The translations under genes were made by a program, and so were the position numbers. This document shows positions 24,604 through 33,884 of a stretch of 64,000 nucleotides of DNA, in pieces. Positions within the stretch are counted from its first letter, which is position 1. Each line of letters opens with the position of its first letter. The DNA is from Corynebacterium fournieri. GTDB lineage: Bacteria > Actinomycetota > Actinomycetes > Mycobacteriales > Mycobacteriaceae. Under the pieces are notes generated by a model that ran no database searches, was not told the DNA's origin, and worked only from the letters and a program-made list of their open reading frames with translations. The stretch spans positions 2,108,001 to 2,172,000 of the forward strand of contig NZ_CP047210.1 of NCBI RefSeq assembly GCF_030408775.1, written 5' to 3'.

Positions 24604-25394
24604 TACTGGGGCTTCAAAGCCAATGTCCGCTGCACACGGTCTAGCCGCTTCATCATCCCCAGCGACTGGGGAGCCATAGCGTGAGTCAGACCGTAGATCT
24701 CACGCAGACGCGCCGCGTGATCGACATAAAGGATCTGCTCCTGATGACTCACTCGATTGCGGAGCTTGCGCAAAGCATCCAAGCTGCACCCCACAGCGTA
24801 GGCGGCCTCCACTTCTTGCGGAACCGTAAAGCCGTAGGCGTACTTTGCGCTTTCCACGAACTTGGGGCTAAGTCCCGGAAATGCCTTTCGCAGTGCAAAA
24901 CGCCATAGATTCTCGTGCGCCGTGAAGCCCGAAGCAAGGTTTCCGCGGTGGGCCGGCACCTTTTGCGGAAAAAGCGCGGATAGGTTCCCAAATGTGAGCT
25001 GGGAAATCCTGTCGTCGAAGTTCACTTGTGCCCTAAATCGAGGATGAATCGGGGCACGCCTCCGCGCTGCTTTCTCAGCTGCACTCCGGCCGTCTTGAGC
25101 CATCCTTCCAACTAAGCCCCGTAGCGGCGTGGCGGCATCCTCGAGCCAATCTATAGTCCGTCCGTTATCCGCGTTCCATTTCCTCAACGCCACATCAATG
25201 CGGTTACGCATAAGCGGCTCAAACAACGCGATTGTCTCGTACCAAGCGGCCGCCACTGAAACCTGCCAGATGTACAGCGACTCGATCTCGCCTCTACCGA
25301 CCTCAGCTATAGCCCTCCCGCTTCGGGCTACAACATCAGCCTCATATGCTTGGATCCGAGCACTGCTAAGGCTTCTTACAAGTTCCCCCGCCAT
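24600..25394 (-). CDS. Abi-like (abortive infection, HEPN-type) protein
   Basis: 264 helical residues. The C-terminal block LRKLRNRVSHQEQIL (about residues 213-227) contains RNRVSH, an RX4H motif typical of HEPN RNases and of Abi-like proteins, which cut RNA to stop phage growth. The N-terminal part (YIWQVSVAAAWYETIALFEPLMRNRID) is the usual Abi-like opening. There is no paired antitoxin. Its codon use is less GC-rich than that of its neighbours, and it sits between a methyltransferase and pckG, so it was probably acquired. Function is inferred from the motif. Confidence 0.75.
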   Translation of the reverse strand: MAGELVRSLSSARIQAYEADVVARSGRAIAEVGRGEIESLYIWQVSVAAAWYETIALFEPLMRNRIDVALRKWNADNGRTIDWLEDAATPLRGLVGRMAQDGRSAAEKAARRRAPIHPRFRAQVNFDDRISQLTFGNLSALFPQKVPAHRGNLASGFTAHENLWRFALRKAFPGLSPKFVESAKYAYGFTVPQEVEAAYAVGCSLDALRKLRNRVSHQEQILYVDHAARLREIYGLTHAMAPQSLGMMKRLDRVQRTLALKPQY

Positions 25395-25411
25395 ACCGAT
25401 GAGAATAGCGA

Positions 25412-25435
25412 AAGGCCTGCCAAACGGCAGGCCTT
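25412..25435. terminator. Stem-loop between pckG and the Abi gene
   Basis: AAGGCCTGCC pairs with GGCAGGCCTT around AAAC. It lies downstream of pckG on the minus strand; the T-run after it is weak (TCGCTATTC), so termination may be partial. Confidence 0.65.
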
Positions 25436-25513
25436 AAGCTTTATTAACAACAGATCCTGTCTGAAGTTTTCCAGCAGCGACGTTACAGCATTACTGCCGT
25501 GCTACACAAGCGC

Positions 25514-27340
25514 CTACTTCGCTGCAGCCTGGACGCGCTCGTCGAGTTTCTTCAGCTGGTCAAAGATCTCCTGCGGCACGCGGGAGCCGAGACCCTCGAG
25601 GTAACGGCGGGAGTCCGCGACGTCTTCCTTCCACAGCTCCGGGTCGGCGGTGAGTGCTTCGCGCACGTCCTCGACCGGGGTGTCCAGGCCGGTCAGATCC
25701 AGGTCCTCGGCGCGGGCGGTGTAGCCGACCACGGTCTCGTCGGCGTCGACGTTGCCCTCGATGCGGTCGATGACCCACTTGAGCACGCGGGAGTTGTCGC
25801 CGAAGCCCGGCCACAGGAAGCGGTCGTCGTCGCCGCGGCGGAACCAGTTGACCAGGAAGATCTCCGGCATGCGGTCGCCGCCCTTTTCGCCCATATCCAG
25901 CCAGTGCTGGAAATAGTCGCCCACGTTGTAGCCCATGAACGGCAGCATGGCCATCGGGTCGTGGCGCAGGGAGCCAACCTTGGCTTCCGCGGAGGCGGCG
26001 GTCTGGCCGGAGGAGAGCATCGCGCCGATCATGGTGCCGTGCTCCCAGTTGTGGGCCTGCGTGACCAGCGGCACGGTGTCCGGGCGGCGGCCGCCGAAGA
26101 GGATGGCGTCGATCTTGACGCCCTGCCAGTCGTTGAACTCCGGTGCGGCGGCCGGGCACTGCTCGATGGCCACGCAGTAGCGGGAGTTCGGGTGGGCGGC
26201 CTTGGAGGAGGACTCAGGCGTCCAGTCCTCGCCGCGCCAGTCGATGAGGTGGGCGGGCGCCTCGCCGTCCATGCCCTCCCACCAGACGTCGCCGTCGTCG
26301 GTGAGCGCGACGTTGGTGAACAAGACGTTGCCCGGCTCCATGCTGCGCATGGCAATCGGGTTGGAGGCGTAGTTGGTGCCCGGTGCGACACCGAAGAAGC
26401 CGTTTTCGGGGTTGACGGCGTACAGGCCGTCTTCACGCAGGTGCATCCAGGCGATGTCGTCGCCGACGACCTCGGCGGTCCAGCCCTCGAGCGTCGGGGT
26501 GATCATGGCCAGGTTGGTCTTGCCGCAGGCGGACGGGAAGGCCGCCGCGACGTGGTAGTTCTTGCCCTCCGGCGAGGTGAGCTTGAGAATGAGCATGTGC
26601 TCGGCCATCCAGCCCTCTTCCCTGGCCATCACGGATGCGATGCGAAGCGCGTAGCACTTCTTGGCCAGGATGGCGTTGCCGCCGTAGCCGGAGCCGTAGG
26701 ACCAGATCTCCTTGGTCTCCGGGAACTGGGAGATGTACTTGGTGTCGTTGCACGGCCACGCCACGTCCTCCTGGCCCGGCTCCAGCGGGGCGCCGACGGA
26801 GTGCAGGCAGTGCACGAACTTGTCGCCCTCAATCTTTTCCAGGGCCTGGGTGCCCATGCGGGTCATGATGCGCATGGAGAGCACGACGTACGCGGAGTCG
26901 GTCAGCTGGACGCCCAGCTTCGGGTCCGGGTCGGAGATGGGGCCCATGCAGAACGGCACGACGTACATGGTGCGCCCGCGCATGGAGCCTTCGAAGTGCT
27001 CGAGCATCTCTTCTTTGAGCGCGTCCGGCTTCATCCAGTTGTTGGTCGGGCCTGCGTCCTCTTCGTTTTCGGTGGAAATGAAGGTGCGGGACTCCACCCG
27101 GGCGACGTCGGAGGGGTTGGAGCGGGCGAGGAAGGAGTTCGGGCGCTTCTCCTCGTTCAGCTTGATCAGGGTGCCGGACTCGACGAGTTCGGAGGTCAGG
27201 CGGTTCCACTCCTCATCGGAGCCGTCGGCGAAAACAACCTTGTCGGGCTGGAAAAGCTCGACCGCCTCGTTGATCCAAGCGATAAGCTGTTCGTTGTCGG
27301 TGGGGTTGTTGCCCTCCAGACGCTTAACTTCAGCGGTCAT
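25514..27340 (-). CDS. pckG: Phosphoenolpyruvate carboxykinase (GTP)
   Basis: 608 residues, the normal length. Converts oxaloacetate and GTP to phosphoenolpyruvate, CO2 and GDP, the first step of gluconeogenesis. The GTP/metal loop [12 protein letters not shown], the kinase-2-like block DDIAWMHL, and the [21 protein letters not shown] and NWFRRG blocks are all intact. Start [11 protein letters not shown] at 27340 follows AAGGAGA. It is divergent from trmB with 272 bp between, which contain a GC-rich near-palindrome (about 27500-27523) but no recognised regulator site. Confidence 0.97.
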   Translation of the reverse strand: MTAEVKRLEGNNPTDNEQLIAWINEAVELFQPDKVVFADGSDEEWNRLTSELVESGTLIKLNEEKRPNSFLARSNPSDVARVESRTFISTENEEDAGPTNNWMKPDALKEEMLEHFEGSMRGRTMYVVPFCMGPISDPDPKLGVQLTDSAYVVLSMRIMTRMGTQALEKIEGDKFVHCLHSVGAPLEPGQEDVAWPCNDTKYISQFPETKEIWSYGSGYGGNAILAKKCYALRIASVMAREEGWMAEHMLILKLTSPEGKNYHVAAAFPSACGKTNLAMITPTLEGWTAEVVGDDIAWMHLREDGLYAVNPENGFFGVAPGTNYASNPIAMRSMEPGNVLFTNVALTDDGDVWWEGMDGEAPAHLIDWRGEDWTPESSSKAAHPNSRYCVAIEQCPAAAPEFNDWQGVKIDAILFGGRRPDTVPLVTQAHNWEHGTMIGAMLSSGQTAASAEAKVGSLRHDPMAMLPFMGYNVGDYFQHWLDMGEKGGDRMPEIFLVNWFRRGDDDRFLWPGFGDNSRVLKWVIDRIEGNVDADETVVGYTARAEDLDLTGLDTPVEDVREALTADPELWKEDVADSRRYLEGLGSRVPQEIFDQLKKLDERVQAAAK

Positions 27341-27612
27341 AAGGTTCTCCTTGTTCAACTGGTTATGGCCAGTGCGCGTGCGAAATTCATCGTTGTTGCG
27401 CCCCAAGAGTATCGAAACGGGCGTTCATCTGGCCAAAAGTTCCGACCATTTCACGCCCCGTGGATATAACCAGTCGGCCCGAGCACGACCTTTACCGGAA
27501 ACGGGGGTGGCACGCTACCCCCGTTGCCCGTTCTTGCACCTTTGCTTTGCGACGCCTCCGGGGGTGCCCCGCGGAGCTTGCGTTTGCCCTGTTCATGTGG
27601 ACAATAAACGTG

Positions 27613-28383
27613 ATGAATAATACTGAAAACACCCGCCCGGGAACGGGCGAATTGCCGGCGGGCCGCCCGCTGCAAACCGAGTTCGACACCGGCCTGGACT
27701 ACCCGCGCCTCGGTTCCGTGACCTTCCGCCGCGGCACCTTGACGGAGAACCAGGAGGCCCTGTTCGAGGAGCACTGGCCGCGCCTGGGCCGCGTCCTGGC
27801 CGCCGGATCGGACGAGCCGATCGACGTCGACGAGTGGTTCGGCCGCTCTGGCCACCCCACCATCGTGGAGATCGGCTCCGGCACCGGCACCTCCACCGCT
27901 GCGATGGCACCGCTGGAGGCGGACACCAACGTCATCGCCGTGGAGCTGTACAAGCCGGGGCTGGCCAAGTTGCTCGGCTCGGTGGTGCGCGGCGGCATCG
28001 ACAACATCCGCATGGTGCGCGGCGACGGCGTGGAGGTACTGGCCCGTATGTTCGGCGAGGAATCCCTCGACGGCGTGCGCGTCTTCTTCCCGGACCCCTG
28101 GCCGAAGGCTCGCCACCACAAGCGCCGCATCATCCAGTCCGGCACCTTGAACTTGATCGCCACCCGGTTGAAGCCCGGCGGTGTGCTGCACGTCGCCACG
28201 GACCACGCGGGCTACGCCGAGTGGATCGACGAGCTGGTCGACGTGGAGCCGATGCTCGAGTACAAGGGCTGGCCGTGGGCGGACGCACCGTTGCTGACGG
28301 ACCGCCAGGTCATTACTAAGTTCGAGGGCAAAGGCTTGGACAAGGATCACGTGATCCGCGAGTACCTGTGGGAGAAGAAGTAG
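27613..28383 (+). CDS. trmB: tRNA (guanine-N7)-methyltransferase
   Basis: About 256 residues. Methylates G46 in the variable loop of tRNA with SAM. Motifs: [15 protein letters not shown] (SAM loop), [10 protein letters not shown], and the TrmB signature [19 protein letters not shown]. The N-terminal extension before [13 protein letters not shown] is typical of actinobacteria. The start is set at [10 protein letters not shown]; a GTG one codon earlier is possible, and there is no strong ribosome site. It heads the run trmB-NYN-mmpL-ybhN, the same neighbours as trmB has near mmpL3 in mycobacteria. Confidence 0.93.
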   Translation: MNNTENTRPGTGELPAGRPLQTEFDTGLDYPRLGSVTFRRGTLTENQEALFEEHWPRLGRVLAAGSDEPIDVDEWFGRSGHPTIVEIGSGTGTSTAAMAPLEADTNVIAVELYKPGLAKLLGSVVRGGIDNIRMVRGDGVEVLARMFGEESLDGVRVFFPDPWPKARHHKRRIIQSGTLNLIATRLKPGGVLHVATDHAGYAEWIDELVDVEPMLEYKGWPWADAPLLTDRQVITKFEGKGLDKDHVIREYLWEKK

Positions 28384-28385
28384 CC

Positions 28386-29060
28386 ATGGATCTGCAAGCG
28401 CTGTCGCACCCCTACACCCCCGGCGCGCCCGCCGGCCCGGAAAGCTACCTGCTGGTGTGGGACGCCCCGAACCTGGATATGGGCCTCGGCGCGATCCTCG
28501 GCGGGCGCCCGACCGCGGCGCACCGCCCGCGTTTCGACGCCATCGGCCGCTGGCTCATCGACGCCGCCGAGGACCGCTCCGACGAGCTCGGCCGCGACAT
28601 CGAGCCGGAGGCGACGGTGTTCACCAACGTCGCGGCCTCCGGCGCCGACGCGATCCGCCCGTGGGTGGAAGCGCTGCGCAACGTCGGTTTCGCCGTATTT
28701 GCCAAGCCGAAGAGCGACGAGGATTCGGACGTGGACCAGGACATGCTGGCCCACATCGAGCGCCGGCGCGAGGAGGGCGTGCTCCAGGGCGTCGTCGTGG
28801 CCTCGGCGGACGGGCAGAACTTCCAGGAGCCGCTGCTCGAGCTCATCGACGCCGGCATCCCGGTCACCGTCCTCGGCTTCCACGAGCACGCCTCCTGGGC
28901 CGTCAACTCGCCTGAGGTGGACTTCGTGGACCTGGAGGACATTCCGGGCGTGTTCCAGAACCCGTTGCCGCGTGTGAACCTGGACAAGCTGCCGGACGGC
29001 GGCGCCTGGCTGCAGCCGTTCCGCCCGCTGAAGTCCCTGCTGCGCAACACGCGCGACTAA
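28386..29060 (+). CDS. NYN-domain protein (Rv0207c-like)
   Basis: 224 residues with a NYN/PIN-like fold. LLVWDAPNLDMGLGAIL carries the first catalytic Asp, VDQDMLAHIE the second acidic site, and VVVASADGQNFQEPLLEL the third. NYN domains are metal-dependent RNases. In mycobacteria the same gene (Rv0207c) lies between trmB and mmpL3, so the link is old; its role is unknown. It starts 2 bases after the trmB stop and 12 bases before the mmpL start. Confidence 0.85.
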   Translation: MDLQALSHPYTPGAPAGPESYLLVWDAPNLDMGLGAILGGRPTAAHRPRFDAIGRWLIDAAEDRSDELGRDIEPEATVFTNVAASGADAIRPWVEALRNVGFAVFAKPKSDEDSDVDQDMLAHIERRREEGVLQGVVVASADGQNFQEPLLELIDAGIPVTVLGFHEHASWAVNSPEVDFVDLEDIPGVFQNPLPRVNLDKLPDGGAWLQPFRPLKSLLRNTRD

Positions 29061-29072
29061 GGGGGCGAGAAG

Positions 29073-31379
29073 GTGTTCTACAAGTGGGGCCGTTTCGCCT
29101 ACCGCCACCGCCGCATCATCCCTGTGGTGGTCATCGTGCTCATCCTGGCCATGCAGGTGCTCTTCGGCTCCAAGCTGGGCGAGCGCCTCTCCCAGGAGGG
29201 CTGGGAGGACCCGGGCGCGGACTCGACCACTGCCGCGACGATTGAGCAGGACACGTTCGGCCGCGACAACTCGGGCGACGTGATTGTGCTGGTCAGCGCC
29301 CCAGATGGGGTAGATAACCAAGAGCTCACAGACGCCGCGAACCGCCAAATCAGCGGCCTGCGCGAGCAGTTCCCCGACGAAATCGACCACATCACCAACT
29401 ACTTCGAGCGCCCCAACCCGCAGATGGTCAACGGCGACCACACCAAGGCCTTCGCCGCGATCGGGCTGAAGGGCGACGGCGAGCAAACCCTCAAAGACCT
29501 GCGCACCATCAAACCGGCGCTCGAAGCGATAGAGCTGCCCAGCGCAACCGTCCAGGTCGCAGGCGCCACCGCGGTCGCCGACGCGCTGGACGAAGGCATG
29601 ACAAACGACATCGCGCGCGCCGAAAAGGTCGGCCTCGTGTTCGTCGCCGCCATCTTGTTGTTCGTCTTCGGCGGTGTGGTGGCTGCAGCGATGCCGCTGA
29701 TCGTGGGCGTTTTGTCCATCATCGGCTCCCTGTCGCTGCTGGCGGTGCTGGCGCAGTTCCAGCAGGTCAACATCTTCTCCCAGTCCATCATCACGCTTCT
29801 GGGCCTGGGTCTGGCCATCGACTACGGCCTGTTCATGGTCTCGCGCTTCCGCGAAGAGCTGGACCGCGGCCGCGGCATCGAGGAGGCTGTGGCGGTGACC
29901 ACCAACACCGCCGGCAAGACGGTCTTCTTCTCCGCCTTGATGGTGGGGGTTGCCCTGTCAGGGCTGCTGATGTTCCCGCAGGCCTTCCTCAAATCCGTCG
30001 CCTACGGCGCGATGAGCGCGGTGCTGCTCGCCGCCGTGATCTCGGTGGCGGTGCTGCCGGCCATGTTCGGCATGCTCGGCAAGAAGATCGACGTCCTTTC
30101 CGTGCGCCGACGTCGCCCCCGCGGCGGCGATGAAAAAGCCTTCGAAGACACTGTCTGGTACAAGCTGCCCAGCTGGGCGATGCGCCACGCCAAGGCTGTC
30201 GTGGTCGGCTGCGCGGCGCTACTGCTGCTGCTCACCGTGCCGATGGTCGGCATCACCTTCGGCGGCATCAACGAGACCTACCTGCCGCCCGACCAGCACA
30301 CCCGCCAGGCCCAGAACGAATTCAACGAGGAGTTCCCCGCCTTCCGCACCGATCCCGTCAAGCTCGTGGTCACCGGCGCGGACAACCAGCAGCTGGTGGA
30401 CATCGTGGTGCAGACCCGCCAGGTCGAGGGCCTCGCCGGGCCGCTGAAGCCCGCCCACGCCACGCAGGACGGCACGACGGTGCTCTCCGCCCCGCTTGCG
30501 GATCGCACTGAAAGCGCGGACGTCGTCAAGCAACTGCGCGACATCGAAGCACCAGAAGGCGTGCAGACGTACGTTTCCGGCACCCCCGCCATGGAGGTCG
30601 AATCCATCGAAGCGCTGCTCAAGCGGCTGCCGTGGATGGCCCTGTACATGGTGATTGCCACCTTCCTGCTCATGGCGCTGGTGTTCGGCTCCGTGATCCT
30701 GCCGGCGAAGGCCGTGATCATGAACGTCCTCGGCATCGGCGCCACGCTCGGCTTCCTCACCGCCGTGTTCGTCGACGGCGTCGGCGCGGGCGCGCTGAAC
30801 TTCACCCCGGGACCACTGATGAGCCCGATCTTGGTGCTGATCATCGCGATCCTCTACGGCCTGTCCACGGACTACGAAGTCTTCCTCGTCTCTCGCATGG
30901 TGGAAGCGCGCCAAGATGGCGCCAGCACCGACGAGGCCATCAAACGCGGCACCGCCCACACCGGCGGCATCATCACCGCCGCAGCCGCCATCATGATCGT
31001 GGTCGCCGCCGCGTTCGCCCTGTCCGACATCGTGATGATGAAGTACATCGCCTACGGCATGATCTTCTCGCTAGCTCTCGACGCCACGGTGATCCGCCTC
31101 CTGTTCGTCCCCGCCGTGATGCACCTGCTGCGCGAGGACAGCTGGTGGGCGCCGCGCTGGGTCAACCGCGCCGCCGGTTCCTTCGGCAGTGGCTCGGGCG
31201 TATCTGCGCCTCCCTCTGACGAGCGCCCCATCGCCGACATGGTGCCCGACACCCAACCCGGCCGCGCCGGAGTGAGCGTGACCGAAAACGCCTCGCTGGT
31301 GCCGTTTAGCGACCTCATGCGCGACCTAGAACAGCGCCGCGCCATCGAGCAGCTGAAGAAGAAGGAACTTGAGCGCTAG
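29073..31379 (+). CDS. MmpL/RND transporter of trehalose mycolate (MmpL3/CmpL4 type)
   Basis: 768 residues, twelve predicted helices and two periplasmic porter domains, the RND layout. Proton-relay Asp-Tyr pairs are present in helix 4 (LGLAIDYGLFMVSRF, near residue 250) and helix 10 (YGLSTDYEVFLVSRM, near 600). Position after trmB and the NYN gene matches mmpL3 of mycobacteria and CmpL4 of Corynebacterium glutamicum, which export trehalose monomycolate. The C-terminal tail is short and charged. GTG start with GAGAAGG upstream. Other CmpL copies may exist outside this window. Confidence 0.9.
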   Translation: MFYKWGRFAYRHRRIIPVVVIVLILAMQVLFGSKLGERLSQEGWEDPGADSTTAATIEQDTFGRDNSGDVIVLVSAPDGVDNQELTDAANRQISGLREQFPDEIDHITNYFERPNPQMVNGDHTKAFAAIGLKGDGEQTLKDLRTIKPALEAIELPSATVQVAGATAVADALDEGMTNDIARAEKVGLVFVAAILLFVFGGVVAAAMPLIVGVLSIIGSLSLLAVLAQFQQVNIFSQSIITLLGLGLAIDYGLFMVSRFREELDRGRGIEEAVAVTTNTAGKTVFFSALMVGVALSGLLMFPQAFLKSVAYGAMSAVLLAAVISVAVLPAMFGMLGKKIDVLSVRRRRPRGGDEKAFEDTVWYKLPSWAMRHAKAVVVGCAALLLLLTVPMVGITFGGINETYLPPDQHTRQAQNEFNEEFPAFRTDPVKLVVTGADNQQLVDIVVQTRQVEGLAGPLKPAHATQDGTTVLSAPLADRTESADVVKQLRDIEAPEGVQTYVSGTPAMEVESIEALLKRLPWMALYMVIATFLLMALVFGSVILPAKAVIMNVLGIGATLGFLTAVFVDGVGAGALNFTPGPLMSPILVLIIAILYGLSTDYEVFLVSRMVEARQDGASTDEAIKRGTAHTGGIITAAAAIMIVVAAAFALSDIVMMKYIAYGMIFSLALDATVIRLLFVPAVMHLLREDSWWAPRWVNRAAGSFGSGSGVSAPPSDERPIADMVPDTQPGRAGVSVTENASLVPFSDLMRDLEQRRAIEQLKKKELER

Positions 31380-32364
31380 CAACGTCCGCCAGTGGGTGCG
31401 CTGGCTCGCCCCCGTGGCCGTCATGGCTGCGGTGCTGGTGATCCTGCGCGACGAGATGCCGTTTTTCGGGGAGGCGTGGCAGGCTGTCGGGGAGGCGCAG
31501 ACAGGCCCGCTGCTGGCCGCGGTGGCCACGGCGGTGCTGTCGCTGGCCGCGATGGCCGGGGTGATGCAGATCCTGCTCAACGTGGAAGGTCGCATCACCG
31601 GGGTGGCGCGCACCAACGCGATCACCTACGCCTCCAACGCCTGGTCCACAACGGTGCCGGGCGGGCCGGCGATTTCCGCGTGGCTGACGTTTCGGGTGCA
31701 CCGCACCTGGGGGGCGTCCGTGGGGCTGTGCGGCTGGTTCTTCGTGGTCTCCGGGGCGTTGTCCACGGTATGGATGGTGCTCATCGGCGTCGTCGCCGTA
31801 GCGCTGCTGGGCGCGGAGCTGTCCGTGTGGTCGCTGGTGGGCACGCTCGGTGCCGCGGTCGCGACGATCGGCGCGGTGTTCTGGGCGACCCTGCACCCGG
31901 CTGTGCTCAAACGGTGGGTGCGCTATCTGCCCGAGAAGGTCCGCGGGCGCGTGGTGGACGTGATTGACCAGGTTTCCGCCATCCGCATCTCCGCGCCGGC
32001 GTTCTTCGGGGCCGCGGCGCTGTCTCTGGCCAACCGGCTGTTGGACCTGGCCACCATGGTCTTCGCGGTGCAGGCGGTTGCGCCGGCCGGAATCTCGCTG
32101 CCGAGCGTGTGCCTGGCGTTCATCATGACCAAGTTGGCCGGATCCGCCCAGGTCACCCCCGGCGGGCTCGGCACCGTGGAGCCGGTGGCGGTGGGCATGC
32201 TCGTCGCCGGCGGGCTCCCGCTGGCAGCCGCGACGGCCGCGACGGTGGTCTACCGGGCGGTGTCGTTCGTGCTGATTACGGCCATCGGGTGGGTCATCTA
32301 CGCCGCCGTGTACGCGGGGCGCGGCTTTATGGTCGGGCGCCCGTCCGCTGGCGAAACCGTTTGA
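31369..32364 (+). CDS. YbhN/UPF0104-type membrane protein (LPG synthase TM-like)
   Basis: 331 residues with about eight helices, matching the lysylphosphatidylglycerol synthetase transmembrane-like (UPF0104, YbhN) family; blocks NAWSTTVPGGPAISAWLTFR and TPGGLGTVEPVAVGML are typical. Some members move lipids across membranes or transfer acyl/aminoacyl groups. A TTG start with AAGGAAC upstream overlaps the mmpL stop by 11 bp, so the two are co-translated and may work together in mycolate lipid traffic. The exact activity is unknown. Confidence 0.82.
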   Translation: MSASNVRQWVRWLAPVAVMAAVLVILRDEMPFFGEAWQAVGEAQTGPLLAAVATAVLSLAAMAGVMQILLNVEGRITGVARTNAITYASNAWSTTVPGGPAISAWLTFRVHRTWGASVGLCGWFFVVSGALSTVWMVLIGVVAVALLGAELSVWSLVGTLGAAVATIGAVFWATLHPAVLKRWVRYLPEKVRGRVVDVIDQVSAIRISAPAFFGAAALSLANRLLDLATMVFAVQAVAPAGISLPSVCLAFIMTKLAGSAQVTPGGLGTVEPVAVGMLVAGGLPLAAATAATVVYRAVSFVLITAIGWVIYAAVYAGRGFMVGRPSAGETV

Positions 32365-32422
32365 TCTGGCGTGACGTTTTATCTTGCGCGCGGTGCGCAA
32401 CTTGGGTCTAAGGTGGCCCTAC

Positions 32423-33874
32423 ATGAGCGTTTCCAGGATGTTTTACGGTCGCAGCGTTGATTTTGAACGTGTCGTGCCCGTCGGCTGGCACGCGCACGAA
32501 GAGGGGGTTGCCGCGCTCCTGGAAAGCTTCCGACGGGTGCCAGACGGACAGCGAGTGCGCCTGGCCAAGAAGACGTCGAACCTTTTCCGCTCCCGCGACG
32601 CTGGAAGCGCCGGGCTCGACGTGGCGGGCCTGCGCAGCGTCATCGCCGTCGACCCGGTGACGAAAACCGCCGACGTGCAGGGCATGTGCACCTACGAAGA
32701 CCTCGTCGACGCGACCCTGCCGTATGGCCTCGTGCCACTTGTGGTGCCGCAGCTGAAAACCATCACGCTCGGCGGCGCCGTCTCCGGCATGGGCGTGGAG
32801 TCCACCTCCTTCCGCAACGGCCTGCCGCACGAATCCGTGCTCGAGATGGACGTGTTGGTCGGCACCGGCGACATCGTCACCTGTTCTCGCGAGGACAACG
32901 TCGCGCTCTTCCGCGCGTTCCCGAACTCGTATGGCTCACTCGGCTACGCGGTGCGCCTCACCATCGAGCTCGAGGAGGTCGCGCCGTTCATCGAGCTCCA
33001 GCACGTGCGTTACGACGACCTCACGGCCTTCCAGGACGCCCTGGCCGACGCCGCCGCCACCGGCGAGTGGGGCGGACGCGCCCTGCTCGGCCTCGACGCC
33101 GTCGCGTTTTCCCCCACCGAGCAGTACCTCGTCTGCGCCTTCCAGGTGGGCGAGGCGCCGGGAACCTCCGACTACACGCGCGACGCCGTGTACTACCGCT
33201 CGCTGCAGCACCCGTCCGGCGTGCACCACGACTTCCTCACCATCCGCGATTACATCTGGCGCTGGGACACCGACTGGTTCTGGTGCTCTCGCGCCTTCGG
33301 CACCCAGAACCCCAAGGTGCGCAAGCTCTGGCCGCGCGAGCTGCGTCGCAGCGCGTTCTACTGGAAGCTCGTGGGCCTGGACAAGAAGTACGACCTGGAG
33401 TACCGGTTCCTGAAGAAGCCGAAGGGCCTGCCGCGCACTGAGCGCGTCGTGCAAGACATCGAGGTGCGCGACACGCAGGTCGCCGAGTTCCTCGAATGGT
33501 TCTTCCAGGCCAGCGACATCGAGCCGGTTTGGCTGTGTCCGATCCGGCTGCGGGACGGCGTCGACACGCTCGCTGGCGTCGGACTCGACGAGGAGGCGCC
33601 GTGGCCGCTCTACCCTCTCGAGCCGGCGACGACGTGGGTGAACGTCGGCTTCTGGTCCGGTGTCCCGGAAGTGGAGCCGGGGGCTTTTAACAAGGTCATC
33701 GAGCGGAAGGTCTCAGACCTTGGCGGGCACAAGTCCCTGTACTCGGAGGCGTTCTACGACCGCGCCGAGTTCGAGCGCCTCTACGGCGGGGACCTGCCGG
33801 AGCGGATGAAGGCCCAGTACGACCCGGGCCGACGCTTCCCCGGCCTCTACGAAAAGACAGTGGAAAACGCGTAG
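32423..33874 (+). CDS. FAD-binding reductase, likely 10-methylene fatty acid reductase (TmsA/BfaA type)
   Basis: About 483 residues of the FAD-binding type 4 (PCMH-like) family. The FAD domain has VDPVTKTADVQGMCTYEDLVDATLPYG and GGAVSGMGVESTSFRNG; the C-terminal part has WLCPIRLRDG. It is followed in an operon by a cyclopropane synthase-like methyltransferase and a DUF3054 protein. In actinomycetes this pair (TmsA/TmsB, also BfaA/BfaB) makes tuberculostearic acid: the methyltransferase adds a methylene to oleate and this enzyme reduces it. The start MSVSRMFYG follows AAGGTGG. The family assignment is firm; the pathway is inferred from the pair. Confidence 0.8.
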   Translation: MSVSRMFYGRSVDFERVVPVGWHAHEEGVAALLESFRRVPDGQRVRLAKKTSNLFRSRDAGSAGLDVAGLRSVIAVDPVTKTADVQGMCTYEDLVDATLPYGLVPLVVPQLKTITLGGAVSGMGVESTSFRNGLPHESVLEMDVLVGTGDIVTCSREDNVALFRAFPNSYGSLGYAVRLTIELEEVAPFIELQHVRYDDLTAFQDALADAAATGEWGGRALLGLDAVAFSPTEQYLVCAFQVGEAPGTSDYTRDAVYYRSLQHPSGVHHDFLTIRDYIWRWDTDWFWCSRAFGTQNPKVRKLWPRELRRSAFYWKLVGLDKKYDLEYRFLKKPKGLPRTERVVQDIEVRDTQVAEFLEWFFQASDIEPVWLCPIRLRDGVDTLAGVGLDEEAPWPLYPLEPATTWVNVGFWSGVPEVEPGAFNKVIERKVSDLGGHKSLYSEAFYDRAEFERLYGGDLPERMKAQYDPGRRFPGLYEKTVENA

Positions 33875-33884
33875 GAGAATGACC

